Positions 49,845 to 57,245 of a stretch of 64,000 nucleotides of DNA are shown piece after piece. The stretch covers positions 4,526,001 through 4,590,000 of the forward strand of contig JADJXK010000002.1 of assembly GCA_016710325.1 (NCBI GenBank). Direction: 5' to 3'. The position numbers and the translations under genes are program-made. Below the pieces are notes generated by a model. That model saw only the letters and a list, made by a program, of their open reading frames with translations. It was not told the origin of the DNA and searched no databases. This DNA comes from Candidatus Leptofilum proximum (GTDB taxonomy: Bacteria > Chloroflexota > Anaerolineae > Promineifilales > Promineifilaceae). Numbering within the stretch: the stretch's first letter is position 1; each line of letters begins with the position of its first letter.

Positions 49845-50528
49845 ATGTTTGGTCTAGACAAAGAAAGCCCGGCCATATTTAGAGACCGGGCTGATGCCGG
49901 GCAGCAGCTGGCCGAGGCGCTGGCCGAATATGAGGATCGTGCCGATGTAGTGGTGCTCGGTTTGCCGCGTGGGGGCGTGCCCGTGGCGTATGAGGTTGCC
50001 AGGGCGCTGGATGCGCCGCTGGACGTGTTTATCGTGCGCAAGTTGGGGGTTCCTGGCCACGAAGAGCTGGCTATGGGCGCTATCGCCTCTGGCGGTGTAC
50101 GGGTGATCAACCAGGACGTCACGCGCGAGCTGGGGCTGGCGCAAGAAGCAATTGAGGCGGTTGCCCGCAAGGAGGGTCAGGAGTTGGCCCGGCGTGAAGA
50201 AGCGTTTCGCAACGGCCGTTCCGGCATCAACTTGCACGGTAAGGTCGCCATTTTGGTGGATGATGGCATTGCTACGGGTGCCAGTATGCGTGCGGCCGTT
50301 AAGGGGCTGCGGCAGCACAATCCGGCCAAAATCATCGTCGCTGCCCCGGTGGCTTCGGCGGAGGCGTGCCGGAATTTTGAAGCGCTGGTGGATGAAGTGG
50401 TGTGTTTGCAGCAGCCACGGCCGTTTTTGGGCGTCGGCGCCTGGTTTGAATCCTTTGCGCAAACAACCAATGACGAAGTGCGCGCCCTGCTCGAAAAAGC
50501 CACCGCTTTCGGAGAACCTGTCGCCTGA
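49845..50528 (+). CDS. Phosphoribosyltransferase-family protein
   Basis: 227 residues. An N-terminal Phe-Arg-Asp-Arg-Ala-Asp-Ala-Gly-Gln-Gln-Leu-Ala region is followed by Leu-Pro-Arg-Gly-Gly-Val-Pro-Val-Ala near 43, and the PRPP-binding motif Val-Ala-Ile-Leu-Val-Asp-Asp-Gly-Ile-Ala-Thr-Gly-Ala near 135. These belong to the type I PRTase family group often fused to, or next to, a dienelactone hydrolase-like protein. Such a hydrolase gene is the next one (50681). The base or nucleotide substrate is unknown. The IS element lies in its upstream region. Confidence 0.85.
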   Translation: MFGLDKESPAIFRDRADAGQQLAEALAEYEDRADVVVLGLPRGGVPVAYEVARALDAPLDVFIVRKLGVPGHEELAMGAIASGGVRVINQDVTRELGLAQEAIEAVARKEGQELARREEAFRNGRSGINLHGKVAILVDDGIATGASMRAAVKGLRQHNPAKIIVAAPVASAEACRNFEALVDEVVCLQQPRPFLGVGAWFESFAQTTNDEVRALLEKATAFGEPVA

Positions 50529-50535
50529 TTTATCT

Positions 50536-50657
50536 GGGTCTTCAGGAATTCAGGGGGTTACCAATCCGTGAGGCGTGAAACGTGAAACGTGACCAGAGAG
50601 ATATCCACGTTTCACGCTTCACGTTTCACGCCAAACCCCACGAAATCCCAAAGAGCC
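50536..50657 (+). repeat. ~120-bp palindromic element, GTGAAAC type
   Basis: Runs from GGGTCTTCAGGAATTCAG to CCCAAAGAGCC. Its core arms GCGTGAAACGTGAAACGTG and the facing CACGTTTCACGCTTCACG form a long hairpin. Same orientation and near identity with the copy at 63367-63487; reverse of that at 33944-34064. It splits the phosphoribosyltransferase and hydrolase genes. Confidence 0.88.
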
Positions 50658-50680
50658 ATTTCTGATCTGAGGAGAAACCA

Positions 50681-51340
50681 ATGACCCAACATGGCAAAGG
50701 AACAGAAGTAATCACGATTCAAGCTGGGGACGTGATGTTGGAAGGCAACCTGAGTGTGCCCGACGGTGCCCAGGGCATTGTGGTGTTTGTCCACGGCAGC
50801 GGCAGCAGCCGTTTCAGCCCGCGCAACCAGTTTGTGGCCGACCAGCTGCACCGCGGCGGCCTGGCTACCGTGCTGTTTGATCTGCTCACCGCTGAAGAAG
50901 ATGCCATCGACCGGCGCACGCGCGAGCTGCGCTTCGACATCGATTTGCTGGCCGACAGAGTAGTGGGTGCTACCGACTGGCTGCTGCAGCAGCCGTTTGC
51001 CGCCGAGCGCAGCATTGGTTATTTTGGCTCCAGCACCGGTGCGGCGGCGGCCCTCATTGCCAGCACCCGGCGGCCCAAGGTGGCCGAAGCCATCGTTTCC
51101 CGTGGTGGACGGCCCGATCTGGCCGGACCAGCGCTGCCAGAGGTGCAGGCGCCCACGCTGCTGATTGTGGGCGGGCACGATGAGCCGGTGATCCAGATGA
51201 ATCGTCAAGCCATGCAGCAGATTCCCAGCGAAGCTTCCCTGGAAATAGTGCCTGGCGCAAGCCATCTTTTTGAAGAACCGGGCACGCTGGAAAAAGCCGC
51301 CCACCTGGCGCGCGACTGGTTCCGACAGTACCTCAATTAA
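50681..51340 (+). CDS. Dienelactone hydrolase-like alpha/beta hydrolase
   Basis: 219 residues. Oxyanion region Val-His-Gly-Ser-Gly-Ser-Ser near 38, nucleophile elbow Gly-Ser-Ser-Thr-Gly-Ala near 109-114, acid in Gly-Gly-His-Asp-Glu-Pro-Val near 168, and His in Gly-Ala-Ser-His-Leu-Phe near 194 form a complete catalytic triad. A ribosome site GAGGAG precedes the start. Orthologues are often fused to the phosphoribosyltransferase that precedes it here, so both probably act together; no substrate is known. Confidence 0.85.
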   Translation: MTQHGKGTEVITIQAGDVMLEGNLSVPDGAQGIVVFVHGSGSSRFSPRNQFVADQLHRGGLATVLFDLLTAEEDAIDRRTRELRFDIDLLADRVVGATDWLLQQPFAAERSIGYFGSSTGAAAALIASTRRPKVAEAIVSRGGRPDLAGPALPEVQAPTLLIVGGHDEPVIQMNRQAMQQIPSEASLEIVPGASHLFEEPGTLEKAAHLARDWFRQYLN

Positions 51341-51349
51341 CGGAAAACG

Positions 51350-51401
51350 ATTTCCCCGGAAACTTGTAGACAGATAACTCGACCGCAGTTTCCGGGGAAA
51401 T
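51350..51401. repeat. Intergenic inverted repeat before the DUF2267 gene
   Basis: ATTTCCCCGGAAACT (51350-51364) and its exact complement AGTTTCCGGGGAAAT (51387-51401) with a 22-bp loop. It lies just upstream of the ribosome site AAGGAG of the next gene and so could also control its translation. Confidence 0.75.
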
Positions 51402-51414
51402 AGAAGGAGACCCG

Positions 51415-51816
51415 ATGCAACGAGACGAGTTTCTGAAAAAAGTGCAGGATTACAGCGGCCTGGACAGTGAGGCCGAGGCCCTGCAAATGACCGAGATATT
51501 TTTGGCTACGCTAGGTGAATGGGTTTACCGGACCGAGGCCAATAAGCTGTCGGCGCAGCTGCCTGCTGAATTCCAGGACTTTATGTTCAAGCAGCAAGAT
51601 CCCGAGCAGGTGAGGGGGCAGACGGTGCATCTGCCGCTGGAGGAATTTTACAACCGCATCAAGAGCCGGGCCGATGTTCGATTTAAAGAGGCGGAGGACA
51701 GAGCCAGGGCTACGGCCCGAGTGTTGGCAGAAGCTGTTTCGCCCGGCGCCCTGGAACCTGTTCTGCAAGAGCTGCCCGAGGATTTTCGCCAGCTGTTTAC
51801 GGCCGTATCCTCCTGA
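51415..51816 (+). CDS. DUF2267-family protein
   Basis: 133 residues, helical. The N-terminal Phe-Leu-Lys-Lys-Val-Gln and Ala-Leu-Gln-Met-Thr-Glu-Ile-Phe-Leu-Ala-Thr-Leu-Gly-Glu-Trp, Ala-Asn-Lys-Leu-Ser-Ala-Gln-Leu-Pro and a final Leu-Pro-Glu-Asp-Phe-Arg-Gln-Leu-Phe show the DUF2267 pattern (paired four-helix halves). These proteins are often near stress genes; function unknown. Start behind AAGGAG. Confidence 0.82.
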   Translation: MQRDEFLKKVQDYSGLDSEAEALQMTEIFLATLGEWVYRTEANKLSAQLPAEFQDFMFKQQDPEQVRGQTVHLPLEEFYNRIKSRADVRFKEAEDRARATARVLAEAVSPGALEPVLQELPEDFRQLFTAVSS

Positions 51817-51828
51817 CCACTTACGGCA

Positions 51829-51862
51829 AGATTGGATCACTCTCGGAAGAGTGGCCCAATCT
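51829..51862. repeat. Small hairpin before the PolX-like gene
   Basis: AGATTGG (51829-51835) with CCAATCT (51856-51862), and inside it CACTCT with AGAGTG. It is centred about 30 bp upstream of the next start. Confidence 0.6.
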
Positions 51863-51873
51863 AAGGATGAACC

Positions 51874-52767
51874 ATGTCTACAGCCACACCAACCGCAAAA
51901 AGAGACGTCAGCAACACCGCCATCGCCGCTGAGCTGGACCAGATTGCCGACCTGCTGGCGGCGCAAGATGCCAACCAGTTTCGGGTACAGGCCTACCGCG
52001 ATGCCGCCGGGACGGTGCGGTCCGCGGAGACCTCGCTGGCGCAGCTGGTGGCGGAGAAGGGCGAAAAGGCGCTGCGGGAACTGCCGCACATTGGCCGGGG
52101 CATTGCCCGCATCATCACCTCGATTGTGGAGACGGGAAATTCGGCCGTTTTAACCCGGCTGCAAGGCGAAGCCGCTCCCGGTGAGATTTTCACCCAGGTG
52201 CCCGGCATCGGTCCTGAGCTGGCGCAGCGTATTGCCGAGGAGCTGGGCATCGCCACCCTGGAGGAGTTGGAAGTAGCGGCGCACAACGGCCGTCTCCAAC
52301 AGCTGCCAGGCTTTGGTCACACGCGAGTGCGCAACATTCGCGTCAGCCTGGCGGGCCTGCTTAACCAGTCGGCCCGGCGGCGCGCCTACGAAAAGGCCCA
52401 GGACCAGCCCCAGCCAGACGTGGCCACGCTGCTGGTCGTGGACGAGGCTTACCGCAAGCAGGCCGAGGCGGGTGAGCTGCGCCGCATTGCTCCCAAGCGC
52501 TTTAATCCCGATGGCAAGGCGTGGCTGCCCATCATGCACGCAGAGCAAGATGGCTGGGAGTTTACGGCGCTCTTTTCCAACACGGCGCGGGCCCATGAGC
52601 TGGGCAAAACCGATGATTGGGTGGTGCTGTATTATTCGTGGGATGGGCAGGAGGACCAGGCAACGGCCGTTACCGAAACGCGTGGTCCCCTGACCGGTAA
52701 ACGCGTCATTCGCGGCCGCGAACGCGAAAGCCAGCGATATTACGAGCAGGAGAAACAAGCAAGCTAA
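51874..52767 (+). CDS. PolX N-terminal-like helix-hairpin-helix protein
   Basis: 297 residues. Residues about 15-170 match the N-terminal DNA-binding part of family X DNA polymerases: Ala-Ala-Glu-Leu-Asp-Gln-Ile-Ala, then Phe-Arg-Val-Gln-Ala-Tyr-Arg-Asp-Ala-Ala, and two helix-hairpin-helix motifs Leu-Pro-His-Ile-Gly-Arg-Gly-Ile-Ala near 72 and Val-Pro-Gly-Ile-Gly-Pro-Glu-Leu-Ala near 108. The polymerase palm and the PHP exonuclease are absent. The C-terminal part (about 185-297), with Trp-Leu-Pro-Ile-Met-His and Phe-Ser-Asn-Thr-Ala-Arg-Ala-His, is unassigned. A DNA-binding role is likely; enzyme activity is not shown. Confidence 0.72.
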   Translation: MSTATPTAKRDVSNTAIAAELDQIADLLAAQDANQFRVQAYRDAAGTVRSAETSLAQLVAEKGEKALRELPHIGRGIARIITSIVETGNSAVLTRLQGEAAPGEIFTQVPGIGPELAQRIAEELGIATLEELEVAAHNGRLQQLPGFGHTRVRNIRVSLAGLLNQSARRRAYEKAQDQPQPDVATLLVVDEAYRKQAEAGELRRIAPKRFNPDGKAWLPIMHAEQDGWEFTALFSNTARAHELGKTDDWVVLYYSWDGQEDQATAVTETRGPLTGKRVIRGRERESQRYYEQEKQAS

Positions 52768-52935
52768 GAAAAACGCCCTGTTTCCTTTATATCTAGCTGT
52801 ATGCCCTCTTTCTATGTAGCGATATATATCTGCCCCCCGCAAACCGCGCTAGAGTGAGGGTTGATTATCAATACGTTGTGCCCTCTCTGTTCGAAGGAGT
52901 TTCCCCATGCGTACAGAAATCCGAAAAAATAAGTG

Positions 52936-53337
52936 ATGACAACACAGCTTTGGCCCCTGGTGGTGTATGGAACGGCCGTCATCGTCCTCGTCGCGGCCAT
53001 GATCGGCCTGTCTTACGCGCTGGGCGAGCGGCACAAGGCCCGCGGCCGTAACGAGCCGTACGAATCTGGCATTGAATCGACCGGCACGGCGCGGCTGCGC
53101 CTGTCGGCCAACTTTTACCTGGTGGCCATGTTTTTTGTCATCTTCGACCTGGAGGCGGTGTTTATCGTCGCCTGGGCTATTGGGCTGATGGAGCTGGGCT
53201 GGGCGGGTTACATCGAAATCGCCATTTTTATCGGCGTGCTGCTGGCGTCGCTGGTCTATTTGTGGCGTCTGGGCGCGCTCGATTGGGCGCCACAAACCGG
53301 CCGACGCCGCGAACGCGTGACGGAGGACACGGCATGA
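52936..53337 (+). CDS. nuoA: NADH-quinone oxidoreductase subunit A
   Basis: 133 residues with three helices (about 8-30, 60-82, 90-112). The conserved Tyr-Glu-Ser-Gly-Ile-Glu (near residue 43) and Phe-Phe-Val-Ile-Phe-Asp-Leu-Glu (near 72) of subunit A are present. It is a proton-channel-adjacent membrane subunit. A preceding GTG at 52933 is in frame. It opens the nuo operon; the next gene (nuoB) is 216 bp away. Confidence 0.9.
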   Translation: MTTQLWPLVVYGTAVIVLVAAMIGLSYALGERHKARGRNEPYESGIESTGTARLRLSANFYLVAMFFVIFDLEAVFIVAWAIGLMELGWAGYIEIAIFIGVLLASLVYLWRLGALDWAPQTGRRRERVTEDTA

Positions 53338-53553
53338 ACAAAAATCCACAGATTGCACAGATGACACAGATTTTTTCTCTTCGCCTCCGCGTCTCTGGCT
53401 TAAGTTATGTGAAGGAGACTCCGTAAGCGCAGGTCCAATACCATGAATGAAAATCAGCAGATTGGCGCAACTTGCGCTTGCAGATTTACCAGATTTTAAT
53501 CCGCGTTCATCTGTGTTTATCTGTGTCCCATTTTTCAGAAGGAGGAAGTCTAG
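53338..53553. repeat. CACAGAT/ATCTGTGT repeats between nuoA and nuoB
   Basis: Degenerate CACAGAT units on the left (53347-53373) and CAGATT, ATCTGTGT units on the right (53490-53530) form an imperfect inverted repeat. Such sequences are frequent in intergenic DNA of this type of genome and have no assigned function. Nothing else is visible here. Confidence 0.6.
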
Positions 53554-54198
53554 ATGCGATGGTGGCTAAGCAAGCCGGAAACCGAAGAACCGCAGGCGCA
53601 TGAAGGTTCAGACGGGGCGCTGCAGGAGATTTACGGCCGTATCCTGGCCCTCACCCGCGTGCAAGATTTACTCGCCTGGGGCCGCCGCAACTCCATGTGG
53701 CCCTTCAACTTTGGCCTCTCCTGCTGCTATGTAGAGATGGCCACCAGCATCACCAGCAAGTACGACATTGCCCGCTTTGGCGCCGAGGTGATTCGCGGCA
53801 CGCCCCGCGAAGCGGACGTCATGGTCATCGCCGGGACCGTGTTCATGAAAATGGCCCCAGTCATTCAGCGGCTGTACGACCAGATGATGGCCCCGCGCTG
53901 GGTCATCTCCATGGGCTCCTGCGCCAACTCCGGCGGCATGTACGATATTTACAGCGTGGTTCAGGGTGTGGACAAATTTTTGCCGGTGGACCTGTATGTG
54001 CCCGGCTGCCCGCCCCGGCCCGATGCTTTTTTAGAAGGTGTAACCCTGCTGGCTGAAGCGGTAGGTAATGAGAAACGGCCGCTTTCCTGGACGCTCGGTC
54101 CGCAGGGTGTCATCAAGGGCAAGCTGCCTTCTTTGCGAGACCAAAAGCGCGACTTACGCCAGCAGATGACCACCTTACGCCCCCCGGACCAGATCTAA
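53554..54198 (+). CDS. nuoB: NADH-quinone oxidoreductase subunit B
   Basis: 214 residues. The N2 [4Fe-4S] ligands are intact: adjacent cysteines in Leu-Ser-Cys-Cys-Tyr near 56, Gly-Ser-Cys-Ala-Asn near 120 and Gly-Cys-Pro-Pro-Arg-Pro near 150. This is the terminal iron-sulfur subunit that hands electrons to quinone. Slightly long C-terminus (about 170-214), Arg/Gln-rich. Its stop overlaps the nuoCD start by one base. Confidence 0.92.
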   Translation: MRWWLSKPETEEPQAHEGSDGALQEIYGRILALTRVQDLLAWGRRNSMWPFNFGLSCCYVEMATSITSKYDIARFGAEVIRGTPREADVMVIAGTVFMKMAPVIQRLYDQMMAPRWVISMGSCANSGGMYDIYSVVQGVDKFLPVDLYVPGCPPRPDAFLEGVTLLAEAVGNEKRPLSWTLGPQGVIKGKLPSLRDQKRDLRQQMTTLRPPDQI

Positions 54199-55934
54199 TG
54201 AACGATTTTCTGCCCCAACTGCAGCGGCAGTTTCCCAACGGCGCCATCGTGGCCCAGCAGCACACCAGGGACGATATCCCGACGGTGTGGCTCAACCGCG
54301 CCTCGCTGGTGCCCGTGCTGCGCTATCTGCAAGAGGAGCTGTCGTTTGGCATGCTGTATGATTTAACGGCCGTCGACGAGCGCGACCGCGCCCACCGCGA
54401 TAACCAGCCGCCCAGCGACTTTACCGTCGTGTACCAGCTGCTCTCCTTTGAGCGCAACCACGACGTGCGGCTGAAAGTGGCCCTGGCCAGCGACGATCTT
54501 ACTGTGCCTACCATCACCCACCTCTGGCCCAACGCCAACTGGTACGAGCGGGAAGTGTGGGACATGTTTGGCATCACGTTTGACGGCCATCCCCACCTGG
54601 CGCGCCTTTTGCTGCCGCCCACCTGGCAGGGGCACGCCCTGCGCAAAGAGCATCCCGCCCGCGCCACGGAGATGCCGCCTTTCCAGCTGCCGCCAGAAAA
54701 ACAGGACCGCGAAATGGACGCTCTGGAATTTGATCCCGAAGCGTGGGGTTTGCAGCGCAGCCACGAGGATACCGACTTCATGTTCCTCAACCTGGGGCCG
54801 CAGCATCCCGGCACGCACGGCGTGCTGCGCATCGTCTTGCAGCTGGACGGCGAAGAGATCATCGACGCCGTGCCCGACATTGGCTTCCACCACCGCGGCG
54901 CAGAAAAGATGGGCGAGCGGCAGACGTGGCACACCTACATTCCATACACCGACCGGGTCGATTACCTGGGCGGGGTCATGAACAATTTTCCCTACGTCAT
55001 GGCCGTGGAAAAGCTGGCGGGCATCCAGGTGCCCGAGCGGGCCCAGGTGATCCGCGTCATGCTGGCCGAGCTGTACCGCATCGCCAGCCACCTGGTGTGG
55101 TACGGCACCTTTGCCCAGGATGTGGGGCAGCTGTCGCCGGTGTTTTATATGTTTACCGACCGGGAACGCATTTTAGGAATCAGCGAGGCGATCACCGGCG
55201 GGCGGATGCATCCCGGCTGGTTCCGCATCGGTGGGGTGGCCCAGGATTTGCCCAACGGCTGGGACGGGCTGATTCGCGATTTTGTCGATTATCTCCCGGC
55301 GAGGCTGGACCAGTACGACAAGCTAGTGATGCAGAACGGCATCTTCAAGGGGCGCACCCAAGGGGTTGGGGCGTACTCGCGGGAGGAAGCCATTGCCTGG
55401 GGCGTGACCGGGCCGGGCTTGCGGGCCTGCGGCTTTGAGTGGGATTGGCGCAAGCAACGGCCGTATTCCGCCTACGACCAGTTTGAATTTGAGGTGCCAA
55501 CGGCCGTTCACGGTGACTGCTACGACCGGGCCGTGGTGCGCGTGGCCGAGATGCGCCAGAGCCTGCGCATCATCCGCCAGTGCCTGGACAACATGCCCGC
55601 CGGTCACTTTAAGTCTGACCATCCCCAGGCCACGCCGCCACGCAAAGAGAAAACGATGGTGGACATTGAAACACTCATCAACCACTTTCTCAACGTTAGC
55701 TGGGGGCCGGTCATCCCGCCCGGCGAGGCGTTTGTGGCTGTGGAAGGCACCAAAGGCAGCAATGGTTACTACCTGGTCAGCGACGGCGGCACAGAATCGT
55801 ACCGCACCCGCATCCGGGCGCCGTCCTTTACCCACATTCAGATGGTGCCCTACATCAGCCGCGACCACACCATCCCGGACCTGCTGGCCATTTTGGGCGC
55901 CGTGGATTTTGTGCTGGCTGAAGTGGATCGATAA
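54198..55934 (+). CDS. nuoCD: NADH-quinone oxidoreductase fused subunits C/D
   Basis: 578 residues. The N-terminal part (about 1-165) is subunit C (30 kDa type), with Trp-Tyr-Glu-Arg-Glu-Val-Trp-Asp-Met-Phe-Gly near 115. The rest is subunit D (49 kDa), with Leu-Gly-Pro-Gln-His-Pro-Gly-Thr-His-Gly near 198, Gly-Phe-His-His-Arg-Gly near 231 and a final Leu-Ala-Glu-Val-Asp-Arg. Fusion of the two is known in enterobacteria and some other phyla. Together they form the quinone site with NuoB. Confidence 0.92.
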   Translation: MNDFLPQLQRQFPNGAIVAQQHTRDDIPTVWLNRASLVPVLRYLQEELSFGMLYDLTAVDERDRAHRDNQPPSDFTVVYQLLSFERNHDVRLKVALASDDLTVPTITHLWPNANWYEREVWDMFGITFDGHPHLARLLLPPTWQGHALRKEHPARATEMPPFQLPPEKQDREMDALEFDPEAWGLQRSHEDTDFMFLNLGPQHPGTHGVLRIVLQLDGEEIIDAVPDIGFHHRGAEKMGERQTWHTYIPYTDRVDYLGGVMNNFPYVMAVEKLAGIQVPERAQVIRVMLAELYRIASHLVWYGTFAQDVGQLSPVFYMFTDRERILGISEAITGGRMHPGWFRIGGVAQDLPNGWDGLIRDFVDYLPARLDQYDKLVMQNGIFKGRTQGVGAYSREEAIAWGVTGPGLRACGFEWDWRKQRPYSAYDQFEFEVPTAVHGDCYDRAVVRVAEMRQSLRIIRQCLDNMPAGHFKSDHPQATPPRKEKTMVDIETLINHFLNVSWGPVIPPGEAFVAVEGTKGSNGYYLVSDGGTESYRTRIRAPSFTHIQMVPYISRDHTIPDLLAILGAVDFVLAEVDR

Positions 55935-55951
55935 AAAAACTGGAGGAACTT

Positions 55952-56374
55952 ATGGAACGCATCATTCACGTTTTAGAGATTGACACCAACCCGCGCCAGG
56001 TGTTTCTGGCCCTGACGCTGCCCGACAAGCTCAGGCAGTGGTGGACCACCCAGGTGGAGACAGACACAACCAACGCTGTGCTGCGCTTCCGCTTTCATGA
56101 AGATTTTAACCCCAACATGCGCATCGAGGAGCAGCAGCAAGATAAGGAAGTGAGCTGGCACTGCGTCGGCGGCCACGATAACTGGCACGAAAGCACCCTT
56201 GCCTTTGGCTTGCAGGGCGACGACCAGTCGACAATGGTGATCTTTGCGCAAGATTTTGCCGAGGAATTGGACGAGGTGGTGTACGGCCGTTACAACTTCA
56301 ACTGGGGTTATTACCTGGACAGCCTGCGCCTGTTTTGCGAAACCGGCCGCGGCAAACCGTTCCAATCCGCCTGA
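55952..56374 (+). CDS. SRPBCC-fold (AHSA1-like) protein in the nuo operon
   Basis: 140 residues. Asn-Pro-Arg-Gln-Val-Phe-Leu-Ala-Leu-Thr near 13, Leu-Arg-Gln-Trp-Trp-Thr-Thr near 28 and a long C-terminal helix with Tyr-Tyr-Leu-Asp-Ser-Leu-Arg-Leu-Phe-Cys-Glu-Thr-Gly-Arg-Gly near 120 are typical of START/SRPBCC domain proteins that bind hydrophobic ligands. It sits between nuoCD (17-bp gap) and nuoE (5-bp gap) and would be co-expressed. It is not a complex I subunit; a ligand (quinone or lipid) is only a guess. Confidence 0.78.
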   Translation: MERIIHVLEIDTNPRQVFLALTLPDKLRQWWTTQVETDTTNAVLRFRFHEDFNPNMRIEEQQQDKEVSWHCVGGHDNWHESTLAFGLQGDDQSTMVIFAQDFAEELDEVVYGRYNFNWGYYLDSLRLFCETGRGKPFQSA

Positions 56375-56379
56375 TTGCC

Positions 56380-56844
56380 ATGCTGAGCCGCGAAGAAAGA
56401 CAGGAAATCAAGGCCGAAATAGCCCACTATCCGTATAAACGCGCCGCCTGCATCGAGGCGTTGAAAATCCTGCAGCGCCACCGCCGCTGGATTTCCGACG
56501 AGAGCCTGCGCGATCTGGCGCCGCTGTTGGACATGTCGGTGCATGAGCTGGACAACGTGGCCACGTTCTACAACCTCATCTTTCGCCAGCCGGTGGGTGA
56601 ACACGTCATTTTGCTGTGCGACAGCGTCAGCTGCTGGATCATGGGCTACGAGCGGATTCAGCAGCGCCTGCGTGAAGAGCTGGGCATTGAAATGGGGCAG
56701 ACAACGGCCGACGGCCGTTTCACCCTCCTGCCCATGGTCTGCCTGGGAGACTGTGACCACGCCCCGGCTTTGATGGTTGACGAAGATTTGCACCACGACC
56801 TGGATGCCGAAAAAGTCACGCGCCTCCTGGGTGATTATGAATAG
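56380..56844 (+). CDS. nuoE: NADH-quinone oxidoreductase subunit E
   Basis: 154 residues from the ATG at 56380; the frame open to 56335 overlaps the SRPBCC gene and is not used. The thioredoxin-like 2Fe-2S domain has Cys-Asp-Ser-Val-Ser-Cys near 80 and Cys-Leu-Gly-Asp-Cys near 123 (N1a). The conserved Asp-Asn-Val-Ala-Thr-Phe-Tyr near 56 is present. Its stop overlaps the next start (ATGAATAG). Confidence 0.9.
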   Translation: MLSREERQEIKAEIAHYPYKRAACIEALKILQRHRRWISDESLRDLAPLLDMSVHELDNVATFYNLIFRQPVGEHVILLCDSVSCWIMGYERIQQRLREELGIEMGQTTADGRFTLLPMVCLGDCDHAPALMVDEDLHHDLDAEKVTRLLGDYE

Positions 56845-57241
56845 GGCCATCGTGCCGTATACCCTTTTAATTCGCGTCCTGGTAATTACGGCCGTTGGGT
56901 GGGCCGCAGCTATTACGGTAAGCATCATGAGCTCGCCTGCCGTCATGACGGTTACGGAAGCGGCTGGCAGTGAACAGCCCGCTGAGCCCGTGGCTATTGG
57001 CTGGTTTGCGTATGCCGGATTTTACGGCACATTGCTGCTGTTGTTGTGGACGGCATTATTTGTGGTGGCTGCCTGGGCGGCCTGGACGGGACGCACGGCC
57101 GTTCTCGCCCTCATTGCCATCCCGGCGCTTATCTTTTCCTGGCTGACACTTTTTTCTATTGGTGGCGGTTATATACCCGCGACGCTCGCCTTGCTGGCGG
57201 CTTTGATCCTGAGTGTGTTACAAAAACGGAGAATAGCCTGA
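56837..57241 (+). CDS. Small membrane protein between nuoE and nuoF
   Basis: About 134 residues from the ATG at 56837, which overlaps the nuoE stop by 8 bp; its frame opens further upstream inside nuoE but is a shadow there. Four hydrophobic helices (about 7-30, 55-80, 85-105, 108-125). I recognise no domain. The position in the operon and coupling to nuoE indicate a real gene; a role near complex I is only inferred. Confidence 0.65.
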   Translation: MNRAIVPYTLLIRVLVITAVGWAAAITVSIMSSPAVMTVTEAAGSEQPAEPVAIGWFAYAGFYGTLLLLLWTALFVVAAWAAWTGRTAVLALIAIPALIFSWLTLFSIGGGYIPATLALLAALILSVLQKRRIA

Positions 57242-57245
57242 CACG

